A stretch of 5,391 nucleotides of DNA from Saprospiraceae bacterium (GTDB lineage Bacteria > Bacteroidota > Bacteroidia > Chitinophagales > Saprospiraceae). Below the pieces are notes generated by a model. It saw nothing but the letters and a program-made list of their open reading frames with translations. It searched no databases and was not told the DNA's origin. A program made the translations under genes and the position numbers. Shown piece after piece: positions 1 through 5,391 of this stretch. The stretch spans positions 1-5,391 of the forward strand of contig JAJCYJ010000712.1 in assembly GCA_029262975.1 (NCBI GenBank), read 5' to 3'. Numbering within the stretch: the first letter of the stretch is position 1; each line of letters begins with the position of its first letter.

Positions 1-50
1 GATGTGTCTAATGTATGCTAAGATACTAAAATTGATCGCAGAATAAGATG

Positions 51-95
51 CTATATCGAATTGACATCATTCTCCCGATCGGCCTGATGATATAG
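51..95. repeat. Imperfect inverted repeat (nested hairpin)
   Basis: CTATATC at 51-57 is the exact reverse complement of GATATAG at 89-95. Inside it, ATCA at 66-69 pairs with TGAT at 85-88, leaving an 8-nt bulge on the left side. The loop holds the 8-bp palindrome CCGATCGG (75-82). No T-run follows on either strand, so an intrinsic terminator is not supported. The role is unknown. Confidence 0.4.
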
Positions 96-140
96 TGTAA
101 CGGACAAGATTTAAGAATTACTTCATCAAGACAAATGGAC

Positions 141-174
141 ATTCTACAGAAATGATTGTCATTTCAGAATTCTG
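141..174. repeat. Inverted repeat with short loop
   Basis: GAAATGA (149-155) and TCATTTC (159-165) are perfect arms around a 3-nt TTG loop. The stem can be extended by ATTCT (141-145) with AGAAT (166-170) across a 3-nt bulge, giving about 12 bp. The right side overlaps a 10-bp palindrome, CAGAATTCTG (165-174). No T-run follows. The element shares the 11-mer ATTGTCATTTC with the palindrome in front of the large metallopeptidase (3484-3494). Confidence 0.45.
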
Positions 175-240
175 ATATAGTCTGATAGTTTGCCGAATTC
201 AATAGCAATAAATGAACATTAAAACCTATCAGAAAATCTT

Positions 241-280
241 AAATTAAAAATCAGTTCTTGAGTAATAAGGTGCTGAGAAC
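241..280 (-). terminator. Weak candidate terminator of the membrane-protein gene
   Basis: Read on the minus strand, just past the TAA of the membrane-protein gene, GTTCT and AGAAC (positions 280-276 and 258-254) can form a 5-bp stem with a 17-nt loop. A T-rich run follows (complement of 241-250). The stem is short and the loop large, so this is only a candidate. Confidence 0.2.
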
Positions 281-283
281 GAG

Positions 284-694
284 TTAATTGGATTTACCGA
301 GTGCCCAGCCTACTCCTGCACCGCCAGCGGCCCAAATAATTGTGCCTCCCAATGCATCAATTATGGCCGCCGAGATTCCACCTGTAAATAATTCAGTAGA
401 ACCAAGGTTAACAAAATTGTAGCCCAGACATACAAAAAAACCAATAAGTGCTCCCGCTTTGAGACCTGCAGTAAGTGTACTTATACCTGCCCATTTGATG
501 AAGATGTATGTCACCAAAAAGGCAAATAAAACGTGACTAATGATGACCCAATGAAACTCCGGCGGTTCTTTACTTGCCAGGTTTTCTGTCATCCAGTCTT
601 TGAGTGCAAATCCAAAAATCAAGAAACCTGCAATAAAGCTGGTAATTGTACCTGCCGCAGTACCAATCAAAACTTTTTTAGTATCCATTTGCAT
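284..694 (-). CDS. Small four-helix membrane protein, function unknown
   Basis: This gene encodes 136 residues, nearly all hydrophobic, with four likely membrane segments at about residues 7-30, 47-68, 73-95 and 107-132. A short polar stretch (KEPPEF, 42-47) lies between the first two, and a KWAGISTL motif (67-74) sits at the end of helix 2. Glycine and alanine are abundant in the helices, especially in the last one. The length and pattern recall a class of uncharacterised inner-membrane proteins common in Bacteroidota; I do not assign a named family. The start may be the ATG at 694 or the one two codons later at 688, where MDTKK would be the more usual N-terminus; neither has a Shine-Dalgarno sequence. 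It is transcribed away from the ATP-grasp gene across a shared 156-bp region. A decayed relative lies at about 1847-2078. No function can be inferred. Confidence 0.85.
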   Translation of the reverse strand: MQMDTKKVLIGTAAGTITSFIAGFLIFGFALKDWMTENLASKEPPEFHWVIISHVLFAFLVTYIFIKWAGISTLTAGLKAGALIGFFVCLGYNFVNLGSTELFTGGISAAIIDALGGTIIWAAGGAGVGWALGKSN

Positions 695-738
695 TGATTT
701 TAGTCAATCAAATTAACATTTATTAGCATACAATACTC

Positions 739-774
739 ATTTTACCATCATCTTTTTCTTATCTATTTTACCAT
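739..774. repeat. Paired 10-bp direct repeats in the divergent intergenic region
   Basis: ATTTTACCAT occurs at 739-748 and again, identically, at 765-774, with starts 26 bp apart. Both copies lie between the divergent membrane-protein and ATP-grasp genes, where paired operator half-sites would be plausible. That role is inference; in AT-rich DNA a chance repeat is possible. Confidence 0.35.
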
Positions 775-784
775 ATTATTGTAC

Positions 785-821
785 GCAATATTGTTCATGT
801 GCAACATTTAATTCATATTGC
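785..821. repeat. Inverted repeat upstream of the ATP-grasp gene
   Basis: GCAATAT (785-791) and ATATTGC (815-821) are exact reverse complements separated by 23 nt. A smaller TGTT/AACA pair lies within the spacer. The right arm ends 29 nt before the ATG at 851, so it could be an operator or a leader hairpin. I found no good match to the Bacteroidota promoter consensus here. Confidence 0.35.
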
Positions 822-850
822 CAAACTCTAGCTTAGCGTAAAACAAATAC

Positions 851-1717
851 ATGAATCTTGGCATTGTTACTTGTAACCGCATTCCTGAATTAATCCATAG
901 TGAACAACCTTTGCTTTCACTTTTCTCCGAGAGAGGAATAAATGCCAGGGCAGTAGTCTGGAATGATCAGGATGTCGTTTGGGATCATTATGACTTGTTA
1001 ATTATTAGATCAATATGGGATTATCATTTATTCCCCGAAGATTTTACAAAATGGTTATATCGAATTGAAAATAGCAATGTTCGCGTTTTAAACCCCATAT
1101 CCCTCCTCTCAATAAATAAACATAAATTCTATCTTAAAGATTTGGCACTACAGGGTTTTAAAATTGCACCTACAATATTCCTCAAGAAGGGAACATCTCT
1201 TAAATCAATTTTACCCAATTTTCAACACTGGGATAAAATTGTCATTAAACCCGCAATATCTGCAAGTGCCTTTCTAACATCATCATTTAGTAAAAATGAG
1301 TTTGATCAACTCATATCTCAATACAGCAATGTCCTATTAGAAAGAGACTTGCTCGTTCAGAAATTTATTCCTGAAATTCAATCTTTCGGCGAACTTTCAA
1401 TTATATTTTTTAATAAAAATTATATACATACAGTTATCAAAAAACCGAAACCAAACGAATTCAGAGTTCAGTCAGAATACGGTGGAACATTTGAATTTTA
1501 CTTTCCAAACCAGGATATAATTGATACTGCCTCAAGGATTCTAAATTATTATAATCAAGATATTTTATATGCCCGGGTAGATGGAACAATTATAAATGGA
1601 AAATTTGTACTTATGGAAATTGAGTTAATTGAACCAGATTTGTTTTTCAATCTCAACGAAGGTGCCCTTGAATTATTTGTTCAAGCTACTCTAAAAATGA
1701 CTAATAGTCCAATATAA
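851..1717 (+). CDS. ATP-grasp family ligase (RimK/glutathione-synthetase-like)
   Basis: This 288-residue protein fits a complete ATP-grasp enzyme, a class that activates a carboxylate as acyl-phosphate and joins it to an amine or thiol. The N-terminal part (1-85) carries the IRSIWDYH motif (52-59) seen in a group of uncharacterised ATP-grasp proteins. Lysines follow at 90-92 (KHK) and at K133 in VIKPAIS, the expected ATP-contacting lysine. Next come LVQKFIPEI (168-176), GELS (180-183) and FRVQ..YGG (204-212). The metal-binding end is ARVDGT (241-246) and MEIELIEPDLFF (255-266), with D244, E256 and E258 as likely ligands. The substrate cannot be told. An in-frame TAA at 839-841 and the lack of an earlier ATG fix the start. 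There is no Shine-Dalgarno sequence, and the gene stands alone on its strand. Its DNA is visibly more AT-rich than the peptidase genes downstream, which may hint at a different origin. Confidence 0.85.
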   Translation: MNLGIVTCNRIPELIHSEQPLLSLFSERGINARAVVWNDQDVVWDHYDLLIIRSIWDYHLFPEDFTKWLYRIENSNVRVLNPISLLSINKHKFYLKDLALQGFKIAPTIFLKKGTSLKSILPNFQHWDKIVIKPAISASAFLTSSFSKNEFDQLISQYSNVLLERDLLVQKFIPEIQSFGELSIIFFNKNYIHTVIKKPKPNEFRVQSEYGGTFEFYFPNQDIIDTASRILNYYNQDILYARVDGTIINGKFVLMEIELIEPDLFFNLNEGALELFVQATLKMTNSPI

Positions 1718-1846
1718 TATTTACATGCACAATTATTCCAAAAAAAAAATCAGAATCATCCAGCGTAAGAAATGAACGAGTTTAAATTATAACAATACAG
1801 ATAAACTCTTGTTTCATTCCAATTAAAAAACAGGTAGTCTAAAGTC

Positions 1847-2078
1847 TTAGTTTATAGCCCACGCACTTAAAGTTTTAATACCTGCCCATTAATCAAATTT
1901 GACAGCCAGCAACAGACCAGTAGACAACCAAGAAAAAATTATGATATTTTCGCCTGTTCTTTCATTACACCAATTCTATGACGGGTGTCAAAATATTGAA
2001 CTAAAAGTAGAAGACAAAAAAGAACGCCTAATAACCAATTGACGAATCCACCTTCCAGTGTATAGTCGGAGTTGTCAT
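1847..2078 (-). pseudogene. Decayed, truncated paralogue of the four-helix membrane protein
   Basis: Read on the minus strand, two adjacent frames together resemble the intact protein at 284-694. The first frame (about 2064 down to 1951) gives TLEGGFVNWLLGVLF, then a hydrophobic run and GVMKEQ. It aligns with TAAGTITSFIAGFLI and the KEPPEF stretch of the intact gene. After a one-base frameshift near 1945-1960, the second frame (1951 down to 1850) gives IIFSWLSTGLLLAVKFD, a stop codon (1889-1891), then WAGIKTLSA. This last piece matches WAGISTLTA at 69-77 of the intact protein, including the identical 11 nt TGGGCAGGTAT. Another stop follows at 1847-1849, and the last two helices are missing or unrecognisable. 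The ATG at 2078 could be the old start, but a frame change is needed just after it. With a frameshift, an internal stop and the lost C-terminus, it cannot make a working product. Confidence 0.6.
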
Positions 2079-2145
2079 TGGTCTAATAGCCTATATCGCA
2101 TGATTATTGGAAATTGGAAAACAGTTCCTTCTTTATTTCCCTTGT

Positions 2146-2191
2146 GCCAGCATTCGCGGATAGTGTTGTACACACGATCATATCCGCTGGC
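2146..2191. repeat. GC-richer inverted repeat, strong hairpin potential
   Basis: GCGGATA (2156-2162) is the exact reverse complement of TATCCGC (2181-2187). CCA (2147-2149) can add pairs with TGG (2188-2190), and GCCAGC (2146-2151) with GCTGGC (2186-2191) is an alternative outer stem. Inside lies a smaller GTGT/ACAC hairpin (2163-2173). The element stands out as GC-richer than the surrounding AT-rich DNA. No T-run follows closely on either strand, so a simple terminator is unlikely. Confidence 0.45.
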
Positions 2192-2331
2192 CCTTGGAGA
2201 TGTAGGCTGAATATTGGGAAGAGGAAATGCATAAGTAAATATTGATTTTTTACCAAAATAAATCTAATTCTATAGTTATAAAATCGGATAAAAATCATGA
2301 TTTAAATATGAGCAAAACCAATCTGTTCGTA

Positions 2332-2365
2332 TTTTAAATACTTTTCAATTACTGATTTAGCTTTG
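2332..2365 (+). promoter_or_regulatory. Candidate Bacteroidota-type promoter of the DUF4344 gene
   Basis: TAGCTTTG at 2358-2365 matches the Bacteroidota -7 consensus TAnnTTTG exactly. It lies 48 bp before the ATG at 2414, which would give a leader of roughly 40 nt. The -33 element is poor: only a T-run at 2332-2335 sits at about the right distance, with no TTG. The -7 box also overlaps a 6-bp inverted repeat, TTTAGC/GCTAAA (2356-2370), which might be an operator or chance. Confidence 0.35.
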
Positions 2366-2413
2366 CTAAAATTAATAGAATATCTTTAGCCATCACTCAA
2401 AATTCTGAACCAG

Positions 2414-3187
2414 ATGTTTTACAAATGTATAGTGATCATTTCGATCTTGTTGACTTTACCTGCTCTTGGTTTTTCTCAGATAAACAATACAGTCGCTGAA
2501 TCGTTTATTCTGGAATTTTATCAGCCTTCCCCGGAGACTGAACCATACGCATTACTTCTCGCTGAAAGCGGCATCATAGAAGAAGCTGTTGCTGACCTTG
2601 AAGACCTATTCTCACTTCCGGTTCCTATAAAAATCGTTTTTGCTTCTGGCATCGAAGGTCCTCAATACTATCAGGGAGTAATCAACATGCCTTATGAATT
2701 TTTAATGCAAAATGACCTGATATTATCCGCTGCACAATTCTCGGATGATCCTGAAGTGATAGCTCAGACAATTCTAAACCTAACAGAGTTTGTTCTTTAT
2801 CATGAGGTCGGTCATGCGCTAGTAGATATTTTGGATATTCCTGTATTAGGAAAAGAAGAAGATGCCGTAGACGGATTTGCAGCAATTCTTTCATCCATCT
2901 GGGAATTAGACGAAGTTGCCTTATCCACTGCAGATGTAATGAATGCTTCCAGCAGCCTGAATGCCGGAAGTGATATTACGGATGCCGAGTTTTGGGATAG
3001 TCATTCGCTCGACGAACAGAGGATGTTTACAATCTTCTGTCTTATCTATGGTAGCAACCCAAAAGAACATGCGAGCCTGCTGAGTGATATTGGGATGCCA
3101 GCTGAGCAACAAGATAGATGCCAGTATGATTATAATAATACGTATCGAAACTGGGGAAGAGTGCTTGAAGGATATATCAAAAACTGA
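2414..3187 (+). CDS. Secreted DUF4344-family zinc metallopeptidase
   Basis: This 257-residue protein is a predicted metallopeptidase of the DUF4344 type, a widespread family of unknown substrate. Residues 1-22 form a signal peptide (short basic start, hydrophobic core, ending GFSQ), so it should be exported to the periplasm or beyond; no lipobox cysteine is seen. The zinc motif is HEVGH (130-134), where H130 and H134 would bind zinc and E131 act as the base. It is followed by DILDIPVLGKEEDAVD (138-153), where an acidic residue among E148-D153 probably supplies the third ligand (inference). The family motif WDSHSLDEQR (194-203) and the C-terminal RCQYDYNNTYRNW (235-247) are both present, so the protein appears full length with an intact active site. 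The start is the only ATG that includes the signal peptide; there is no Shine-Dalgarno sequence. The neighbouring gluzincin is not homologous outside HExxH. Confidence 0.88.
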   Translation: MFYKCIVIISILLTLPALGFSQINNTVAESFILEFYQPSPETEPYALLLAESGIIEEAVADLEDLFSLPVPIKIVFASGIEGPQYYQGVINMPYEFLMQNDLILSAAQFSDDPEVIAQTILNLTEFVLYHEVGHALVDILDIPVLGKEEDAVDGFAAILSSIWELDEVALSTADVMNASSSLNAGSDITDAEFWDSHSLDEQRMFTIFCLIYGSNPKEHASLLSDIGMPAEQQDRCQYDYNNTYRNWGRVLEGYIKN

Positions 3188-3412
3188 GCGCACAACTAAT
3201 TATAATTGCAAAGACCTCACTGTTGGCAAATCGTGTCGCTGATCACTTATATTTCAGTGTCTGGATTATCGGTATTCGGCAGTCATAGTTCTCTAAGAAT
3301 GTCAAAGGATAAAAACAACATGTCCCTTCTATCATGATTCTTCTCATTTTCCACATCAAATAATATTTTTAAGATTAGACTTTCGGCCAAACACTCAGTG
3401 TATAAATTTGTA

Positions 3413-3441
3413 TTTGTCTAATAAAATATTTTGTATATTTA
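3413..3441 (+). promoter_or_regulatory. Candidate promoter of the gluzincin gene
   Basis: TTTG (3413-3416), a 17-bp gap and TATATTTA (3434-3441) fit the Bacteroidota -33/-7 pattern with one mismatch in the -7 box. An alternative -7 box, TAAATTTG at 3403-3410, matches the consensus exactly but has only TTTC at 3381-3384 upstream. Either would give a leader of about 145-175 nt that contains both palindromes. These boxes are AT-rich and easily found by chance. Confidence 0.3.
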
Positions 3442-3477
3442 GAAATTGTACTGCAAAACCTTATTAGTTTGAATTCC

Positions 3478-3491
3478 ATGACAATTGTCAT
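3478..3491. repeat. Perfect 14-bp palindrome, possible operator
   Basis: ATGACAATTGTCAT is its own reverse complement over all 14 bases, with no spacer. It lies 101 bp before the ATG at 3593 and about 36 bp after the candidate -7 box. A dimeric regulator could bind such a site; that is inference. Confidence 0.45.
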
Positions 3492-3548
3492 TTCGATTTG
3501 AGCATATTCAATCCTAATTCAAGGGTGGTCGTTTTATAATGTAACCGT

Positions 3549-3580
3549 AAGGCGATTATACTGCAGTATCGTAAAGCCTT
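3549..3580. repeat. Compound inverted repeat just before the gluzincin start
   Basis: AAGGC (3549-3553) and GCCTT (3576-3580) flank a perfect 12-bp palindrome, ATACTGCAGTAT (3558-3569). CGAT (3553-3556) can also pair with ATCG (3568-3571). The right arm ends 12 nt before the ATG at 3593. As RNA it could fold next to the ribosome-loading region; as DNA it could be an operator. It is not followed by a T-run, so it is not a terminator. Confidence 0.45.
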
Positions 3581-3592
3581 AAACTTATATAA

Positions 3593-5391
3593 ATGGGGAA
3601 ACGTCGTATAACAACCAAAGATACCAGAACCGGAATATATGCTGCTGCCCAGTACCTCAACTCATCAGTGGAAGAAGAACTGGGCGTCAGAATTCCTTTT
3701 GACGTTTACTTACAAGATCCATTAGTTGCTAAAGATGATCCTAAGTTTGGTTTTGACAAAAAGTTTTTTGTCAAGTGGGAACCGAATCTTGCAGATGGGC
3801 CAACCAGTGCCAGATTTGCTGTTGTCGATTATAACGGTGACTCGGGACAACTTGTACCTATGGCTAAATGGGATGAAGCCAATGAGTGTTTTCTCGACCC
3901 TGACGGTAAAAAAATAGATCGGACGAACACAGGCGTCCTTCAATTTCACCAGGTAAACGTTTGGGCTATCCTACAGAGGGCACTTGCATTTTTTGAAGAT
4001 GGTCGTGGATTAGGTCGTCCAATACCATTTGGGTTTGAAGGAAACCGGCTCATTGTTGTGCCACATGCTGGTTATGGTGAAAATGCATTTTATGACAGAA
4101 AAAGTAAATCTCTACAATTCTACTATTTTGAGAGGGACGGTCAAAAAATCTACACATGTCTTTCGACCGATATAATAAACCACGAATTTGGACACGCTCT
4201 ACTTGATGGTATACGCCCTTATTTTTTTGAAAGCAGCTTAGTAGAAACAGGAGCATTTCACGAATTCATGGGAGATATCACAGCCATATTAATCATATTG
4301 CGCAATAATGCATTTAGAAATGAATTAGTGAAAAAGACCGGTGGAGATATGTCTAAGGCAAAAGCGCTATCTTCAATTGCAGAAGAGTTCGGTCGCACCG
4401 TTACCGATGAACCTTACTTAAGGACCGCACAGAATGATCTCACGATGGCATCTATCAACAGCAGTGATGGACCCCATAAGATATCACAGGTGATGACTGG
4501 GGCTATGTTCGATATCCTGATGTCCTTCTCAGAACATTACATGAAGGTCAGAGAAAAAAAAGCACCAAGTGCATTCTACTTTGCAATAGAGCGCATGCAG
4601 CGAACGGCTATACAACCATTAGATCTTTTACCCCCCGTAGATGTCACATTCAGAGATTATGCCTTAGCTGTATTACGCGCTGAGGAATTGTCTAATCCTA
4701 TAGATCCATTCGACTATTACGATATGATGCTGAAGGTATTTGTAAAGAGAAAGATCTTAAGCGAGCGTGATGCTAAAGAATTAAATGAACCCAGGAACTT
4801 ATATAAACGACTTAGGTTAGATGTCTTTCATGATATTGACAATATATCTAGGTCACGCGCTGCAGCCTATCGATTTTTGGATGATAATCGAAGAGCTCTA
4901 TTGATCCCCGGCAATATAGATCTCATTGTAGCAGATTTGTATGATGCCAATAAATACGGTCGTGAAGCGAGAAGATTACCACAGCAAATAATCCTGGAAT
5001 ATATCTGGCGCGAAGAGATTTATTTGGAAGGAACAGAATTTGAAGAATACCAAGGGGAACACACCACTATGTTATGTGGTGGCACGCTTGTATTTGATGA
5101 AAAGGGCAATACACTTTCGTGGTTCAGAAAACCCGGTACGGCATCAGGATCGGGTAAAGAATGGATTCAGGAAAAGAAAGATGGCGACAGACGTAAGGCC
5201 GAACTTATAGCCATATTAGCAGAGAGGATCGGTGCTGGTCAGGTGGGCGCCCCTCTCGGAAGTGGCAAAGGAATGGTAGGTGCTCTAATGCCACCACTTA
5301 CCGTGCGAAAAGCAGACGGTGTGCTCAAATTCGAATTGGCGCCACATTTAAATTTAAAAGGAGAACATCACGAACACTATAAAGGAGGAAA
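3593..5391 (+). CDS. Gluzincin metallopeptidase, thermolysin-like core, no signal peptide (3' end outside window)
   Basis: 599 residues are visible and the frame is open to the edge. The middle carries a thermolysin-type (M4-like) active site. NAFYD (164-168) resembles thermolysin NAFW. HEFGHALLD (197-205) supplies zinc ligands H197 and H201 and catalytic E198. ETGAFHEFMGD (218-228) supplies the third ligand E224 and conserved D228. GPHKIS (293-298) places H295 where thermolysin has its transition-state histidine. All key residues are present, so an active peptidase is expected. The gap from H201 to E224 is slightly longer than in thermolysin. The N-terminus (MGKRRITTKD) is polar with no signal peptide, and only about 120 residues precede the helix leading into the core, with no recognisable propeptide. 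The enzyme is therefore probably cytosolic or exported by a non-Sec route. Residues 380-599 are an unassigned extension rich in charged residues, with a His-rich end (HHEHY). An in-frame TAA at 3590-3592 fixes the start. No Shine-Dalgarno sequence is seen. Confidence 0.85.
   Translation, partial: MGKRRITTKDTRTGIYAAAQYLNSSVEEELGVRIPFDVYLQDPLVAKDDPKFGFDKKFFVKWEPNLADGPTSARFAVVDYNGDSGQLVPMAKWDEANECFLDPDGKKIDRTNTGVLQFHQVNVWAILQRALAFFEDGRGLGRPIPFGFEGNRLIVVPHAGYGENAFYDRKSKSLQFYYFERDGQKIYTCLSTDIINHEFGHALLDGIRPYFFESSLVETGAFHEFMGDITAILIILRNNAFRNELVKKTGGDMSKAKALSSIAEEFGRTVTDEPYLRTAQNDLTMASINSSDGPHKISQVMTGAMFDILMSFSEHYMKVREKKAPSAFYFAIERMQRTAIQPLDLLPPVDVTFRDYALAVLRAEELSNPIDPFDYYDMMLKVFVKRKILSERDAKELNEPRNLYKRLRLDVFHDIDNISRSRAAAYRFLDDNRRALLIPGNIDLIVADLYDANKYGREARRLPQQIILEYIWREEIYLEGTEFEEYQGEHTTMLCGGTLVFDEKGNTLSWFRKPGTASGSGKEWIQEKKDGDRRKAELIAILAERIGAGQVGAPLGSGKGMVGALMPPLTVRKADGVLKFELAPHLNLKGEHHEHYKGG

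Larger units (their letters stand above)
1..283. other. Gene-free left flank
   Basis: No supportable gene. A frame open from the left edge closes with TAA at 44-46 after 14 codons; it could be the tail of an upstream gene, but that is too little to call. The rest is AT-rich and broken by stops in all frames. It contains two inverted repeats (51-95 and 141-174), a short tandem TCTGATA pair (171-177 and 181-187) and a possible weak terminator for the minus-strand gene that ends at 284. Confidence 0.5.
1718..2413. other. Long region without an intact gene
   Basis: No intact gene is supported in these 696 bp. It starts with a 10-A run (1740-1749) and an AT-rich stretch with nothing recognisable up to about 1846. 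The remnant of a minus-strand membrane-protein gene follows (1847-2078), then a GC-richer hairpin-forming stretch (2146-2191). It ends with the candidate promoter of the DUF4344 gene. Minus-strand open frames at 2104-2298 and 2075-2263 overlap the hairpin and are not supported as genes. Confidence 0.55.
3188..3592. other. Palindrome-rich intergenic region between the peptidase genes
   Basis: No gene is supported in this 405-bp gap. It starts with a small palindrome, AATTATAATT, just after the DUF4344 stop codon; there is no convincing terminator. Positions 3210-3400 show nothing recognisable. The last 190 bp carry candidate promoter boxes (3403-3441), a perfect 14-bp palindrome (3478-3491) and a compound inverted repeat (3549-3580). 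This suggests that the large metallopeptidase has its own control region. Confidence 0.5.

Noticed and set aside
1740..1749. Ten-A run as a terminator tract for minus-strand transcription
   Set aside because: No stem-loop precedes it on the minus strand, so an intrinsic terminator is not supported.
2104..2298. 64-codon minus-strand open frame with an ATG
   Set aside because: The translation has no recognisable family pattern, begins in AT-rich promoter-like DNA and overlaps the hairpin at 2146-2191. Another frame over the same stretch looks equally protein-like, so neither is supported as a gene.
2682..3193. Minus-strand open frames inside the DUF4344 gene (2682-2894 and 2921-3193)
   Set aside because: They lie opposite a full-length gene with conserved catalytic motifs and have no start signals or family features of their own.
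3330..3360. Tiny open frames in the gap between the peptidase genes
   Set aside because: The longest is about 30 codons, with no conserved look and no ribosome-binding or promoter signal.
3722..4256. Short open frames on both strands over the gluzincin gene (3722-3949, 3726-3917, 4050-4256)
   Set aside because: They overlap the continuous coding frame with the zinc-binding site and show no independent protein features.
5246..5275. Possible Walker A (P-loop) in GAPLGSGKG of the gluzincin
   Set aside because: The required Thr/Ser after GK is replaced by Gly, and no Walker B or other ATPase motif is seen.
1..5391. CRISPR array, insertion sequence, tRNA or rRNA
   Set aside because: No regularly spaced repeats, transposase motifs, terminal inverted repeats with target duplications, or tRNA/rRNA consensus segments were found.

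Overview
The window looks like a chromosomal stretch from a member of the Bacteroidota. The DNA is AT-rich and none of the intact genes has a clear Shine-Dalgarno sequence. Matches to the Bacteroidota promoter signature TAnnTTTG lie upstream of the two peptidase genes, and one product carries a signal peptide ending in the typical FSQ. The assignment rests on these signs only; no rRNA, tRNA or taxon marker gene is present.

Layout, left to right. Positions 1-283 hold no gene, only inverted repeats. Positions 284-694 (minus) encode a small four-helix membrane protein. It is divergent, across a 156-bp gap, from 851-1717 (plus), an ATP-grasp ligase of the RimK/glutathione-synthetase type. Positions 1718-2413 hold no intact gene. 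They do contain, at about 1847-2078 on the minus strand, a decayed and 3'-truncated copy of the same membrane-protein family as 284-694, plus a GC-richer inverted repeat at 2146-2191. Positions 2414-3187 (plus) encode a secreted DUF4344-type zinc metallopeptidase. After a 405-bp gap rich in palindromes, 3593 to the right edge (plus) encodes a large gluzincin metallopeptidase whose 3' end lies outside the window. It has a thermolysin-like active site but neither a signal peptide nor a propeptide.

The two peptidases belong to different families and should sit in different compartments: one exported, one apparently cytosolic. Each has its own candidate promoter and there is a long gap between them, so an operon is not indicated. 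Nothing in the sequence ties the ATP-grasp enzyme to the peptidases in a single pathway. The most interesting items are the leaderless thermolysin-like enzyme with a long C-terminal extension, the palindromes in front of it, and the relic paralogue. I see no convincing CRISPR, transposon, tRNA or known defence system.
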